DNA from: Hsuehochloa calcarea
Taxonomy: Eukaryota > Streptophyta > Magnoliopsida > Poales > Poaceae
Direction of reading: 5' to 3'
NCBI GenBank assembly: GCA_036346395.1
Contig: CM070615.1
Location: 10,545,534-10,609,533 of the forward strand
DNA: 64,000 nucleotides
The notes beneath the pieces are model-generated. The model worked only from the letters and a program-made list of their open reading frames with translations, was not told where the DNA came from and made no database searches. How positions within the stretch are numbered: the stretch's first letter is position 1; each line of letters begins with the position of its first letter. A program made the position numbers and the translations under genes. Positions 22,697 to 36,509 of the stretch are shown one piece after another.

Positions 22697-23794
22697 AATC
22701 TCCCCAGCAGGGACTGTTTGTCCCTTTAAAACCAGCTTCCCTTTAAAGGCACACTGTTGGGGGATTTTATAGATAGGATATCAGAAATTGAATAGTAGGA
22801 CGTATCTGAGACGCAAGGGAGGAGAACTTGATTGACATGAACACAGTTATATAGACAAATATGAAATGAATGACGAGAGGCTTGTTAATTACACAAACAA
22901 AGGTAAGATTATCAAAATAAAACTTGCTAATATATCCAGACTAGTTCAAGCAAATCATCCAAAATTAACTTTGTTGTAGTCAAGCAAATCATCCAAAATT
23001 AACTTTGTTGTATACAGGAACAAAATAACAATACATAACAACAGGTAATCTAACAGTTCAAGGCACAATCTATACACAATATCACATCCAATTGCATTTG
23101 TGATATCAATTCATCATAGAGCAATTCACGAGACTACACAAAATCCTTCACCTACTGCCAATTTGCCATCGAACCCCACATGTGAACCAACACTAAGCAC
23201 AAAGAGCACCAAAGTAGTATCACATTTCACAGGAGTACTTGACACACTAACAGTGGCATCCCCATCCTTCACCAACATCCATGGCATCACAAAGCAAAGA
23301 GAGAGAGAGAGAGAGAGTAGAGGGGAAGTATACCAATGCAACGAGGCAACCGCGGTAGCAACCCTCCTTCATCAAACCATCACAAGGCCTCTATCATTTT
23401 CATGCATAGGCAACATCAACCACATCCTAGCATCATTCACATGTGCATGCATATCAACCAACAACACATCCGGAAGAAATCAAGCTAAGCATTAAAATCG
23501 AACTCACAGAAGGCAAAGCAAAATAGCAAGAAAGAAAAGAAAGGGGGGAAGGGGACCGAGCCGGAGCGGCGGCACCATGGCACCGGGCAGAGCAGGGCTG
23601 AGCTAGACCGGTGAGCTGCAGGGGACGTGTGGGTAAGAGGGAATCACCATGGCTACCATGCAGTAGGAGAGCGAGCCAGGAGCCAGGGGCGCGCGGGTGG
23701 GCAAGCCAAGCAAGCCGCTCGCACGGGAGGGCCGGAGGCGCATAGGAGACGCGCGGGCAAACCCTAGAGTCCGAATATATATAAATAGGGTTGG
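22697..23794. other. Unassigned sequence after the beta-glucosidase break
   Basis: The break lies at about 22697. The stretch holds a 33-bp direct tandem repeat (22946-22978 and 22980-23012), a (GA)n run at 23299-23317 and GC-rich DNA at 23550-23770. I could not find paired transposon ends, so the agent that cut the gene is not identified. Confidence 0.4.
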
Positions 23795-24181
23795 ACATAG
23801 AACCGTCTGTGATATTACCTTTTCACAGACGGTTTTAAACAGGAACCGTATATGATAAATATACATCACAGACGGTTCCAATAAATAACGTTCTGTGATA
23901 ATATACATTCTCATATACATAAATACAAATTCACACATATGACACATTCTCTTATAGATAAATGCAACTTCAGAACATATGGCACATAAACATGTATTAC
24001 TTGTTTTCCACCGGTCAGTAATGTCATCATGTCGTTATACCGAGACCGTTTACATATATAGAAGACAATAAATACAAATTCAACCATTTTTTGTATTTAT
24101 ATATGGCCAAACAGTGTGGCCAGTCGCTTCTTACAAAGATTAAAAAAAGTAGAAATCTAAATAATCATAGTTTTTCTAGTG
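23795..24181 (-). mobile_element. CACTA-type terminal region
   Basis: Several inverted and direct copies of ACCGTCTGTGAT / CACAGACGGTT (23801-23900) resemble the subterminal repeats of grass CACTA (En/Spm) transposons. The block ends at 24181 with TTTTTCTAGTG, the complement of CACTAGAAAAA. No matching CACTA left end is visible upstream, so the element seems truncated or its other end has changed. Confidence 0.5.
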
Positions 24182-24301
24182 GCGGAGGTAACATGCTATC
24201 TCCGTCTTCAATACTTCGTAGGCGTCGGCGTTGGCATCGGACGGTTCGGGGTCATCAAACGAAGCCCGAAATGCATCCACCTGCTGATACGCTCGTTCAA
24301 G

Positions 24302-26560
24302 TGTCTCTCGATGTCGAGATCCAAAAATGTAATTCTGGACCCTCTATGTATACTGCATTAGTTCAGGATCACGCTAGTGCACACAGTGGCAACATCGATG
24401 AAATATCATTTTCATATGCAAAGATGACTAATAAATAGACAAATAACAATAATTATCAGAGTAAAGACCTTAAGGTCAAATCTTACAATTAATACACCAG
24501 AAGACGAATAGCTCAATTAAGCTGCAGCGGAACGAAATGGATAACTTCAGTGAAGCCCATTCATATACCCACAGGCAATCGGCTGGGTTCCTACACTTTG
24601 TTTGGATGATTATAGCAAGTATGGGTACACAACCGTACTCGCAAGTTATACCACAGAATGCAATTTATAGATGATGGCTTATTCCAAAGGAAATGGTTTC
24701 TGTGGTTATTTTGCAATAAAGCAGCATTTACAATTGAATACAAATAATAGATTGAAAGTGTAATTCAAAACAAAAAAAACAGTAATAGTTTAACATTTAT
24801 TTTCACAAAGGACACAAAGTCTAATCAAATTCTTTCACACAGCTGCATAAGTTATCTCACACAACTGACTATTCCCAATTGTTTTATGAAAATCTATCCC
24901 TCGTGTGAAATCTCTGAGTATGTCCATGATCGCAGACGCTGCTATTCGAATAGATTGATTAAACACTCTACAGAGGTTGTATACTTTACCTACGAGATGC
25001 AATCAACTGGAACAAAGCTGATCACAACAAAACCTTTCTGAAAATTCATCTCAACAATTGACACTCTCGGTGTGTTTTATCGTCGCCCAACCCATACATA
25101 GTGCTTTGGTACAACACACACCATTGGACAGGTGGACAGGGAAGCGGCGAACTGTCCCGCGATGTTATCTACCTGGTATTCCACACCTTCACCCATCACT
25201 GAGCACCTAACCTACAACCTGAGTACTCAATGCTGAGATTTTGTAACTTACTAAATTAGGCTCGTCCCATCAGGCATGTGGTTGTACGAAAGGCTCAGTT
25301 CAATAGCGCACAAAGTTAAGTCCTTACTTGACCAAGGCAAGACTTCCAATTTCTAATTATGCCATAAAGATTATCATTCACATTCACAAAGCATATCACA
25401 AAGTACCCACCACTTGCCTCAGCCTAAATCCTTTCCCACCCTGTTGGTTAAGTGCAATACATGTTACCACAAAGTAATAATACATAGCACACAATTTTAC
25501 ACAAAGTTCCATAGTCACTTAGTTAGGTTTATATTTGCAACTCAATGATATGTGTGACTCGTAGCACGGCTAAGCAATACTATTCGTCTAACCAACCCAC
25601 GTTCGTGCTATGATAATACCAACTAAATAATGAATCAACCTACGGTGATAAAAGATCATGGTATTACAATAAGCAAGGTGGGTATAAACAATTAGGATTA
25701 AAATAATTTCAAAAACATAGAATTAGGGATTGACATGTGGGCCACTAGTCTATAGACTAGGTCTACAGAGATATGCTAGTCCACGGTGAACCAAGCTCAT
25801 GGAGGAGAGTTGACCAAGAGTTGACTGACATGCGGAACCTGCATATAAGTGAGAAATAATTAGGGTTTTTAATTGAGAGGATGATATGTGGGGTCTACAA
25901 GAAAGTGAGAGAAGATATATATTCGTCTTGGATATTTGAATGACAAGTGGGGACCATGCAACAGAGAGCCAAGGGCAACCAGAGAGCACAACCAAGACAA
26001 AACAGAAGGCATCAGCAGAGGGCAGAGCTTCTGGCGCATGGAGGCAACGCATGGTGGCATGTAGTTGGCACTGGCAGAGAGATGGCATAGCAAGGATTAG
26101 GAAAAATAGAGAGCAAAGAGGTTGTAGAAGCCAAGAGAAAACACAACAGACCACCAACGTCCAGAGAAGAATTCGCACAGAGCAATAGACATTGGACGAT
26201 GAACGGTGGCGATGCAACGGCGGTGAGAGGCAAAACGGAACGGCAACGATGAACAGGAGATGATGACACGGTCAAAAGAGCGAAAAGTGGCACCATGTGT
26301 CGGCGGTGAGGCGAAGAAGGGAGGGGAGCATGGCGTAGAACGCGGCGACGCGAACCCAACGGTGGTGGAGTTGAAGACAGGGGATCAACGGTTGTGGAGT
26401 AATTGGTCGGAGAAGGGAGGTGTATAAGAGGAAAGAGAACGCTCGATTCTTGGCGCACGGTGGATGAAACTTGAATCTAAAATATAGAAAAAATAGTATC
26501 AACAAAGGGCACGAGATGACATGATCGGATCTTGAAAAAACTAACCGAGGAGGTGTGACA
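24302..26560 (-). mobile_element. Gypsy-type solo LTR (approximate left end)
   Basis: Read on the minus strand, 26560 starts TGTCACACC, and the interior looks like other gypsy LTRs in this window (CTGCAGCGGAACG near 24520). The right flank is TTCAA (26561-26565), and TTCAA also lies at 24296-24300, one base before TGTCTCTCG at 24302. That is suggestive but not a perfect duplication. There is no coding sequence of retroelement type inside. Confidence 0.5.
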
Positions 26561-27057
26561 TTCAACGTACATGTTTCAATGTCATGGCTCGACATGGCCG
26601 ACGATGAATTGGTGGTCTTCGGGCAAAGAGGATGGAAGCATACGTAGAACGCGACAACGCAAGCTCAACACCGCAGACGGTTCGACCAGGGGGGCGTCGG
26701 ATGAAGACGCAACTCGCCGGAGAAGACCTTCGGTTGGAGCTCGGTATTTTGCAAATTGCGGTGAAAATATATCAATTTGGAGGAAATCAATTTAGGGGAT
26801 TAGAAGAGGAGACCAAGAGCTTCGATAACGTGGACGATTTATTTATATATGCACCGAGGAGGAAGATATGAATTTTGAAAAGATTTGGTTGGAAACGCGT
26901 ACAGGATGGACTCTCTGTTCGGTTTGGAAGGGATGATAAAGAGTAGCCGTGTATGGTACTGTAGCTGTCTCGTGGCAGAGAGAGAGAAAAATGAAGGATT
27001 TTCGGAATTAATAAAAGGTCAAAAATCAATAATGCTAAATAAACCGGATGTTGTACA
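26561..27057 (-). mobile_element. Second gypsy LTR-like end
   Basis: On the minus strand 27057 starts TGTACAACATCCGG followed by T-rich sequence, as in gypsy LTR starts. This could be the outer LTR into which 24302-26560 was inserted. The left part of such an outer LTR is not securely recognised. Confidence 0.35.
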
Positions 27058-27663
27058 CCTCTGGTGTCCAGGAGGTAGCCACAGTTTCACCTCGACCAAC
27101 ATTATCGATGAGGCAGCAACGTGTGACAGCCATGACCCTATCTCAGTACACAGCTCTCTGTTGCCACCAAAGGGCTCACCGTGCTGAGCTTCTCCTATCG
27201 GACCATTCATTCGGCCCATTCATCGGCCCATCTCCTATCCTAACCCTACCTCTCCTCTCCGGCTCTCCCCCTGTCCCCCATCCCCATCTCACTCCCGCTC
27301 TCCATGAGCCGCGCCGCCGCCGCGACGCCGACGACTCGACACTGCTGCAGATCTTGCTCCTGCGCGACGCCGCTTTGCTCTGCTGACGCTGTTGTTCGCC
27401 TCCTCTGCTGACGCCACTCGCTACTCTGCGACGCCACGCTTCTCTGCCCGACGCCGCTGGTCTCGTCTGCTGACGCCGCGCCTTAGTCTCGCTGCCACGC
27501 CAGCTCTGCTTCGCTCCTCCTCGGCCTTTCTTCTTTGCTCCTCCTCGCTCCTGCTCGCTTCCCTACGCTGAGTTGCCGACGCCGCTGCTTCTTGCCGCTT
27601 GGTCGCCGATTTGGACTTGCTTGGTGAGTGCTTGATCGCTTGTGCATACCGGCATATCAGATT

Positions 27664-27704
<41 letters not shown>

Positions 27705-27966
27705 CCGTGTCCCCGTGTCGCTATTTTTTAGAAAATAGTGAATCCCGTGTCCGATACGTGTCGTGTCTGACACGCGTGTCCGTGTCCGTGCATCCTAGGC
27801 TATGTGGTTGGCAGTGCCGGTTCTGTTGAGAAGGTTTGTGCAGAATTCATTTTCTCTCCTTTTGTCATGCACATCCACAGATCATGAACAATGCTTCATC
27901 TGTTTTGTGCCATTGCCATTGGCAAATAGTTCTATTGAACGGTGCTGCATCAGCATTTACAACTTA
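27058..27966. other. GC-rich block with (AT)n and CGTGTCC repeats
   Basis: 27200-27640 is rich in repeated CTGACGCCGC-like units, which keep frames open on both strands. An (AT)n run occupies about 27669-27702, followed by degenerate CGTGTCC repeats to 27790. No gene is recognised. Confidence 0.5.
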
Positions 27967-28528
27967 AAATTTGTAACACTCTGGCCCAACACGGGTCCAG
28001 AATGCCACTAAACTACACTGACTATCAATTTTAACACCAATTAACAAAAAATTACATCAAGTATCAAACATAACGATATGACAAACATATGTAATTATTT
28101 CCTAGGAAGCATAGCAAGATAATAAAACAAGATTAATGCAAAATCAATCAAATAAAGTCTATTGAATAAATAATTAACTCTAACCTATAATCTAAGACTA
28201 ACCAATACTATTAAGTCCCAACTATAAATCATCAGGCTATAATAAGGATTCTCATGTCCAGTAAATCAAGTAAATGAGTGTAGGTTACGGTTCCAAGTGC
28301 GCTAGCTTTTCCCAAGTAAAACGTCGTCAACAGTCATCTAAGAACAACAAAAGAGCAAAGTGAAGTCACCTAAAAACAACAAAAACACAAGTTGAGTCCA
28401 TGACTGAGCAAACACAACAATAAACAATGTTCAATTCAATCATAAGCAATATTATCATCATCACTATTTACTCATCTTTCTTCTCAAACCCAAGTCTCAA
28501 TTTTTCTTTTCATTAAATGCAAGGTGTC

Positions 28529-31500
28529 TGTGAGACCCCGGTTTATCTGACTTGTAATGCTTAACCATCCATTCGGTCCTAGCATCACAAAGCAGATAAT
28601 CCGAGACTCGAGACATGTATACTTTCCAGAGTGCAGTATACACACCTCATCACAAAATTTATGTATCAATTCCATTCATCCACATAGAACCAAACACGTA
28701 ATGTAATGTAGTATTAATAATATTAAACCGAGTCATTACAAAAGAGAGGCCAACCGGCCAACAATAAAAGAGACAACAATAATTAAACAGCGGAAGCAAA
28801 AGTGCCATAAGATGGCTACAACAAAAGAGCCAATCAGTGTGCCTTTACCCACAAGGCAACCGACCGACCGCCAAGGTAGTCGTCGAATCCACAAGGACAT
28901 TTCACAAAAGTGAGGCCCTTGGGGCTCACCTTCCTCCCCGCAAACAAAAGCAAATGCAAGAAAAGCCAGTGAGTACTTTGAATGTACTCGCAAGACTTAC
29001 ATGTGGAATAACAAACCTGTATAAATACTACATGCAAGCTCATTGAAGTGGAGGCTATATGTTTCATTTTTAGCATAAAGCAAGTTTCTATTTGCAATAA
29101 TGTAATAGATTGAAAGCAATTTGACAAATCTGTTTTTAATGTTCAAATAACCGAGAGAACAATAATGATAACAGTAGGTAGAGAACAACAACAATCCTGG
29201 AAGTGACTAACCCAATAGCCACAACAACAATAGTATGAATTACCCATTCATACCAACCATGTCAAATTTTAGTTTAAAAGGTTGAAGTCTAACTCTTGCA
29301 AAACCTAACCAAGCGTGTCCATAACCTAGGACGAGGCTATTCGAATAATTTTATCCCTGCAGGGTGTACCAACTTACCCACATGCCAGACCGCCTTTTTG
29401 CCACATGATTAAGCACACTACCTTTGGTATGCCAAAGACGGCTAAGTCCTACGAGACGCTTCCAATATTATGTATTAACTTCGAGTCGCCGTATGGATAG
29501 AAACCCATACGTTGTGTCGGGGTCGTGGCCCAGCCTCGGACAACTACCCGTCACGGGTAAAGCCTTGGACAATCTGCGGACGCCTCGAGGTGGAGAACCT
29601 TCCGCAATCCCCACCACCGCACACCCAACACAAACACAAGAACACACACTGTTCACACAAAGACACACACAAAACTTTTCCTCCCGCGACTGGAGATAAC
29701 ACACGCCAAAGTACTAAGTCAAGAGGGTCCCATATATCCCTCATGTGGTTAGTACGCAAAAATGCTGGAGAGTGTGACACAAGATGTTCGGTCCTTGATG
29801 ACTTGGGCACCATTCCAATCACACCCAAAACACCACACCAACATACCATTATGCCCAAGTCCAAATCGGTTTTCATTTTCGCTTTTGATTTGCAAATTAA
29901 CAAAGCACAAAGTGCTGGACATAATGGAAGAATAATAATTTTTGTGTGATCAAGACCATCGACTAAGTCGATGATCGCCCAAAGCTACCGAACTAAGCAT
30001 GGCTAAGCATAAAGACTCGTATGCTACTAAGTGACAAGAGTTCATCCGACGAACTCTAATCACAGCAAATAACCTAGGCTCAAGTAGTAGAGAATAAACA
30101 ATATCCTACAGATTATGCAACTATAGGATCAACTAACCATAATTTAACACAAAGTAGCAATGCATACATACAGTTGAATTCGAAATATTAGACTTGTAAA
30201 ATATTAGGATTAGCATGATCAAACTACTTGCCTGCTTGCTGTGGGTCAAGGTGCTGCTGGGGATCACTCTCGGTGTTAATGTGCTCTTCGGATCCTATCG
30301 AAAGAACCAGAAAGAATCAATAAGGCAAAAGAAACCGAAAAGATCCAACAGTCAACTTCAACAACAAGCTCTCAAATTTTTATAGAAGAAAGAGCATGAT
30401 TTTTATAAACTAATGCAACAAGAACCAATTGATTTAGATTCTCAATGCAAAAGTTATAGCCAAAACATTTTTGCTTAGCTCTAATATTGAAACAGTACCT
30501 AAGCAATGATTTTAGTGAAATTTTCTAGAAATGTAGAGCTACTGAAGTTTTCACAGAAAAACAAGCACCTCATAAGATGAACAACCCCACAGGATTCATC
30601 TCATTTGGAGCTTTCAATAAATAGTTATGAATTTTCCAACTTAAATCCATTTTTCAGTTGTACAGATAATCAGTTTAATGCTTTCTTTCAAAATCTAAAT
30701 TTTCGGCTGCAGAAACATAGTTGAAACCTATTTTAGAATAAGGTTCATTAGAAATGAAAAATAACAAAAGTTGTTTGACCGATTTTGGAGTTAAAATGAT
30801 TTACTTATGCATTTTCAAAGATAAAACTATTTTTCAGTTGATAAATAACTCTACCCGAGAAACATAATTCAGATAAACGACGTGGACAAATCTGGGCCGA
30901 AGATCCGAAATTAAACGCCCAAACCTGAGCATAGAACTCACGCGAAACCCTAGACACTCACCGTTGGATCAAAGATTAACGAACCGGATGCCAAAGAATG
31001 TCCGGGTCCGAACGTTCGTTCCGACCGCACCGCTGATTTTGGATCCAACGTTAACGCATCGGGACGTCCGTGGTCCGAACACTCACACGCATAGGAACCG
31101 TTGATCTTGGATCCAACGATCCCCACGCGCGGCAACAGAACGAACGCGCCAACCCTAATCACCAGCCGTTGGATGAAAAATTAACGAACGAGATGCTAAG
31201 GGAAGTTCGGCGGTCCGAACGTTCATCCAGATCTGGACCGTTGATCCGAGCGCGTGGACTGGTCCGAACGCGCCCACGCACGCGAGCCGTTGATCTGGGA
31301 TCCAACGTCCCGCGCGGACCCGAATCGTTCGAACGCTCTCTCTGCTATGGGCCGTCGATCGAAGATCAGACGGTCCAGAATCATCGACAAAAGACGACTC
31401 ATGCTTTCGTCCAACAAAAATTACAGAGGCGATCTCCGGCTAATCGCCGGCGATCTAGAGCACGGCTAAACTAACCAAGAGCACCAACATGATCCTAATA

Positions 31501-33078
31501 CTAACGCGCATCTGCAGCAGCAAAGAATTGAGCAATGGACGACTTACCCGAGCTGGAGATGACAATAACCAATTCTCGGCCGAAAGAGGGGAAAAACCAA
31601 ATTGATAAGATTCCTGCGGCCAAATGTGAAATTGATTGAGGGCTAATGCGCACAGAGATGAGAGTAAGCGGAGGGAGCAAGGAATTTGAAAATGGTGCAC
31701 TTACCAGAGCTAAAGAAGAAGATCACCCTTTGCGGCTGAAAGGGGAAAAATAGAAATTGAGCTGCTCTCTGCTGCCAAAAGCAAAATCGACAGAGGGTTA
31801 ATACTCTATGAGACGCCAAGTAAGTGAGGAAGCAACAGGTTCGGAGGAGAGGGCCAAGAACACCACTTTCACCGAACAACTTGAAGCTTCAACAATGGCG
31901 GCCGAGAGCAAAAATTCACCAAGGAGCTCACTCAGTGCACTAGAAGTGTTGCTGAAGCTCAAAGGTGTTCAAAGAATGCTAAGGAAGCCACTGGGGAAGT
32001 TTTATAGGCCGAAGAGCAAGAAGGAGGCAACGACATTAAAATGGTGAGCTCACTGAGTTGAGGTTGACTGAGAGCGATGGGAGCAAGTGACAACAGTGGA
32101 GACCATGACTATGGAGGCGGCGGGACAAGAGCATTAAATGCTAAGAGTCGTTGGCCGAAAGGTAGAAGGGACGACACACTGCCACGCTCTGAAACTTTCA
32201 CCAACTCATCGTTGACTTGGCCGAGCGCGACGGACGGAGGTAGACGACGACGACGGCCGTCGGATCGAAATCGAACAGCTCAAATCGAACGGGGTGATAA
32301 TAACGATTCGAACGCTCACTTAATCCTGGACCGTTGATTTGGATCCTACGGTCCACGTTGCGCGAGGCGCTCGAATGGTCCGAACGTGCCCTCTTTTCGG
32401 AGCCGCTGATCTTCAGATGAACGGTTCAGAGCAGAGGGGAGGATCGGCGGTCCGAACGTCACCTCGAGCGCAGAACCGCACGATCGAGATCTAACGGCCG
32501 AAATTGAACGCGCCTGATGTGGTGAAGCGGTGCGATTAGTTGGTCCGATCGAATCGAATGGCTTGAACCCGAGTGTGACTTGAGTCCAAGGAATAGTAAA
32601 AGTCGATTTTGAGTTATTTGTCGAAATGACTTAGGATAATTAATTAAGATAGCAAACAAGCTCCAAAAATTATGAAATTTTAAATGGAGATTGTCGATGA
32701 AGGAGGAACCTTATATAAAATTTTCAGAGACTTTTATGCACCGCATTTTCTCTAAAAATTCCAGAAGGCTATTTTAGGAGTTTGACTAATGTTTGACTTG
32801 TCTCAAAAATTATCAAATAATTTCTGAAAATTATGAAATAATTCTGAGGTGTTAAACATCACTCCTAGGCTCAATGAAAATTATTTTCAGAGGTTGGGCA
32901 CCAGATTTTCATTGAGGAGATTTGTGTTGGTGTCCAAATGGCAATTTGATTTTTGATTTCACATAATTCCTTTACAGAAATTATGGAACTGATTACAAAA
33001 ATCAATATCAGAGAAAAAGTTTTAATTTCTCCTCATTTTTATTACATTTGAAACACAAACCAATTTTGGGATGTTACA
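28529..33078 (-). mobile_element. Solo gypsy LTR, 4.55 kb, inside the older 3' LTR
   Basis: Starts (minus strand) TGTAACATCCC at 33078 and ends at 28529 (plus-strand TGTGAGACCCCGG). It is flanked by GTGTC at 28524-28528 and 33079-33083, an exact 5-bp duplication. Removing it restores continuous host LTR sequence. It contains no gag or pol. Inside are a near-duplicate segment of about 195 bp (31540-31640 against 31700-31800) and clusters of GTTGGATCCAAC and GGTCCGAACG palindromic motifs (30960-31400, 32280-32500). Confidence 0.82.
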
Positions 33079-33437
33079 GTGTCTCTATGCTACATGTCCA
33101 CATGCGTTTTTCTTCGCGTATAACGGTACAATATACATGAACAATCGCAACAATGTTCACCCTTTCATCAAGCTCGTCCTCAAAGGATCGGGGACCGCCT
33201 CCACTCCCGTGGAGTCTCTACCAACTTGGTAGATGTGTGATCACTATGATTACCTTCTCTTTATGCAACGATGCTTATAAATAAATAATTTATCATAGGT
33301 TCATCAATAATTCCATCATCCAACATTCATGGATTAATTAATAATATTAATATCATAATCACAATAAAATAAGATAAAATCATAAACAATATAATGATAA
33401 CGTGTGATAAAGAATATAGCGATTAACCATCGATGAC

Positions 33438-35087
33438 TGAAGGACCGAAATGGCAACAGAGGGGGGGGTGAATGGTGCCTTAAAAATTAAGAACTCCCCT
33501 TTACTGTATATAAAACAAACCTACAAAGCCGTCTGGATATCTCAAGAAGAGTGAAGCAAAATCAGAGAACGAAAACAAACTTCAGACTGTTCTGTCAGAA
33601 ATCGGAAGCTCCGATTCTACCCGATAGTTCCGCATCGCGTAGTTCCGGTTCAATCATGGAAGTTTCGCTTGGCAGTAGTTCATTGTGGACAATCGGAAGT
33701 TCCATTGTCCCGATCAAGAACAAGGCGCCGGTTTTTCCCAAAATCCAAAATACTAAATCTTGAATGCTCTTCTCGTGTCAAGTTTCACAGACATCATCCT
33801 AAACAACATCTTGACCTCATGGAGAAGAATCGAAACAAAGATTCATTAATCAAAGCAAAAACGGATTTCTTGAAGAAGGGCAAGAAAGACCAAAAACCAC
33901 AATAGACAAGATTCTCAGATTCTTAGCTCATGAAACTTTGAGGATATATTGGCAATATCAAAACGACTCTAGATATCAAGTTTCATGCTATTTCATAAGA
34001 CGAATCAAAAGATACACCAAAACCCTAGATATTCAACATGAACAGAAAGGGAATAAAGAGAGGCATAAACAAGTAATCAAAACCTCAGAGTTTCATTGAT
34101 AGAAATCAAGAGATTACAGAGGAAACACAGAGGAATGATTACAAAGGTTTTCAGTTCATCCTCTCCAACTCAACAAACTCTCAAAAAGCAAAACAAACTC
34201 TTTTGCTAAAGCTAACCCTAATTTTCTCTCTCAAAAGTCTGACCCTAACACCAGGGGTTCACCTCTATTTATAGCCCTTGGCTAATGAGCCTCCAACCCA
34301 TTAAGCCCGCTACACCCGAACGGAACCGCCTCCACTTGTGCCGCTTTGCGAAAAGACCGTTTCGCCCCTTGCGCACCTTCTGGAAGCCTCCCGTACACCT
34401 TGTTGTCCTTGACTCGCAACCACCTCAAGATTCACGCCGTCTTCGACACATCCCGATCGTTCTGACCTCAACGCCGCCTGCGCCTAGTCCGATCACCTCG
34501 TGTCTCGCCACGACTTCGTCTCGATGTCCTGCATTCAACACAGACAAAAACACATCACATAGCATTGCACAATATCATAGCATCAATATTCGTACAAGAC
34601 TCAAACTCATACAAACTCAAAATCACAAACTATCCTTCTCTGCACAGTTCTGCCACAATCGAAAGTTCCGCACTTTACCTTGCGGAAGTTCCGATTTCCG
34701 GAACGTCCGCACTTGTCAGGATTATCGGAAGTTCCGCGCTTACCATTGCGGAACTTTCGATTATCGGAACGTCCGCACTTCCAGATTTTCAATTCTGATT
34801 ATCATCTTAGAGGAACACTCACGTCAGTATTATCGGACAAACCGCGACCCCAGGTGCGGAAGTTTCGATTACTTCAACCGAACACAATTCCCAGATTAAT
34901 CGGAAGTTCCTCTTTTCAACGCCGGTAGTTCCGATTATCGGAACTTCCGCTACATACACAGCGGTAGTTCCGATTATCCTGATTCAGCACAGAAACAGTA
35001 CAAACAGAGAGACTCAACTCTCAACCCATTCAACATGCTGTCTAATACTCATCACTCACAAGGGAGGACCTCTCACATGGTCTCTCA
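33438..35087 (-). mobile_element. Solo copia LTR, 1.65 kb, inside the older 3' LTR
   Basis: Plus-strand left end TGAAGGACCG at 33438, right end GTCTCTCA at 35087, flanked by an exact ATGAC duplication (33433-33437, 35088-35092). The minus strand has a CTATAAATAG box at 34265-34274. A poly-G run near 33463-33470 on the plus strand reads as the C-run near the end of SIRE-like LTRs, as in the copia element at 9414-20464. Palindromic CGGAAGTTCCG-type motifs cluster at 33600-33720 and 34660-34975. The 204-codon frame at 34285-34899 is non-coding LTR sequence. Confidence 0.85.
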
Positions 35088-36247
35088 ATGACTGTCTACA
35101 ATGCACTTGCCTTTTTATCCCCTTGGAGCTAGATAGCAAAGCAGCGGTAACGCACAAGAGGTCACAGTACCTAGACAAACAATTCAAAACAACTATCAAA
35201 ATCATAACATCACAGCACCAACACTTTACACTAATTGCCCTTGCATTTCTACACCAAACCGATCCAATTAACCCAAATCTACCAGGCGCACTATCCACTG
35301 TCTCTGTAGTAAAATGGCTCTAACTTATTCACGTGAACTCCGAATCTTGACAACCAATACTCTCTGGAATCGTCAATAAAAAGCCTACAACTTCTTTGTT
35401 ATGACGAACTTTCGATTCTACCATTTTCTTCATTAAATACTATTCACAATTTCATATCTTTAATTCTAAAACGTGAAAAGATATGAACGATACCAGTTCT
35501 GTAAACTACTCAAAATTTTCTAGCTTATTCAAATTACCACTAATTTTTAATTCTTTCATTTACTAAGTGAAACAGCCTATCTACATGATCCCTGCTAATG
35601 ACGCCCGAATTCTGGACAGCGACCTTCCCGAGGCTGTGACTTTTCGCTCGCTACTCTGAATCTAGTGATCTATACCTCCCTAGAAAGCTAACAAAAATAT
35701 ATACAACTTTTCTAGTTGGAAGAAACCCTGAATCCAAGTCTAAGTGCCTCGAATTGCCCCCGCAAGGTTCTGCATCAAAACTTGGTGAACTATGATATGT
35801 TGAAACCTAATCTTCCCTAGGGCAAAACGATCTACAAAAATGTACAACGACTAATTCAGGGTAAATTCTAGGGATTGGAAAGGGCTATCCTTGACGAACA
35901 TGAAGGATCATGGGAACCCACAAAAATCCTCCTCTTTCCCTCCTTCTCCTTCCCTCCTTGTGGGCCTCCTTCTTTCCCTTGGTAGTAGCCACCCTGGGCA
36001 GCAGGGCTGGGCGGCGTGGCAGGGGATGGGGGCGGCGCACTAGAGGTGGGCAGTAGGGGGTGGTGGCTAGGGTTAGGGCTGCCGCCCCTGGCCCATATAT
36101 GGTGGTAGCCCACCTTGGGCTAAGGTGCTATGGGCCGGAAGCCCATGGCCCAGGTTTTCCACTTTTTTTTTGTGAAAACCCCACTTAAGTCTTTTAATTT
36201 CTTCCCTACTTCATTAAATCCTCCTAATGCTAGTTAGGACAATTACA

Positions 36248-36262
36248 TTCTAACCCCTTAAA
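36248..36262 (-). other. Polypurine tract of the gypsy element
   Basis: The minus strand reads AAGGGGTTAGAA directly before the 3' LTR start TGTAATTG at 36247. Confidence 0.65.
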
Positions 36263-36509
36263 CAAATTCAACACCGAATTCTATTCGTCGTTCTAATCAA
36301 AAGAACACCCAAAACTAAATTTAAACAACATTTAACATGTACCTAACGTGAATAACTCTAGATATTGCTCATACATGTGAGACTCCAACTCCCAAGTCGT
36401 CTCACTCTTGGACTGATGCGTCCACAACACCTTGACATATACCAATGTCTTGTGCCTCAACACTCGCTTCGACCTCTCCAAAATACGCACAGGATGCGAC
36501 TCAATGGTG

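Noticed and set aside
23454..23947. Two overlapping 114-codon minus-strand frames
   Set aside because: They run through CACTA subterminal repeats and GC-rich DNA and disagree with each other in frame; no known domain.
34285..34899. 204-codon plus-strand frame
   Set aside because: Lies across the TATA box and palindrome clusters of a minus-strand solo LTR; low-complexity product.
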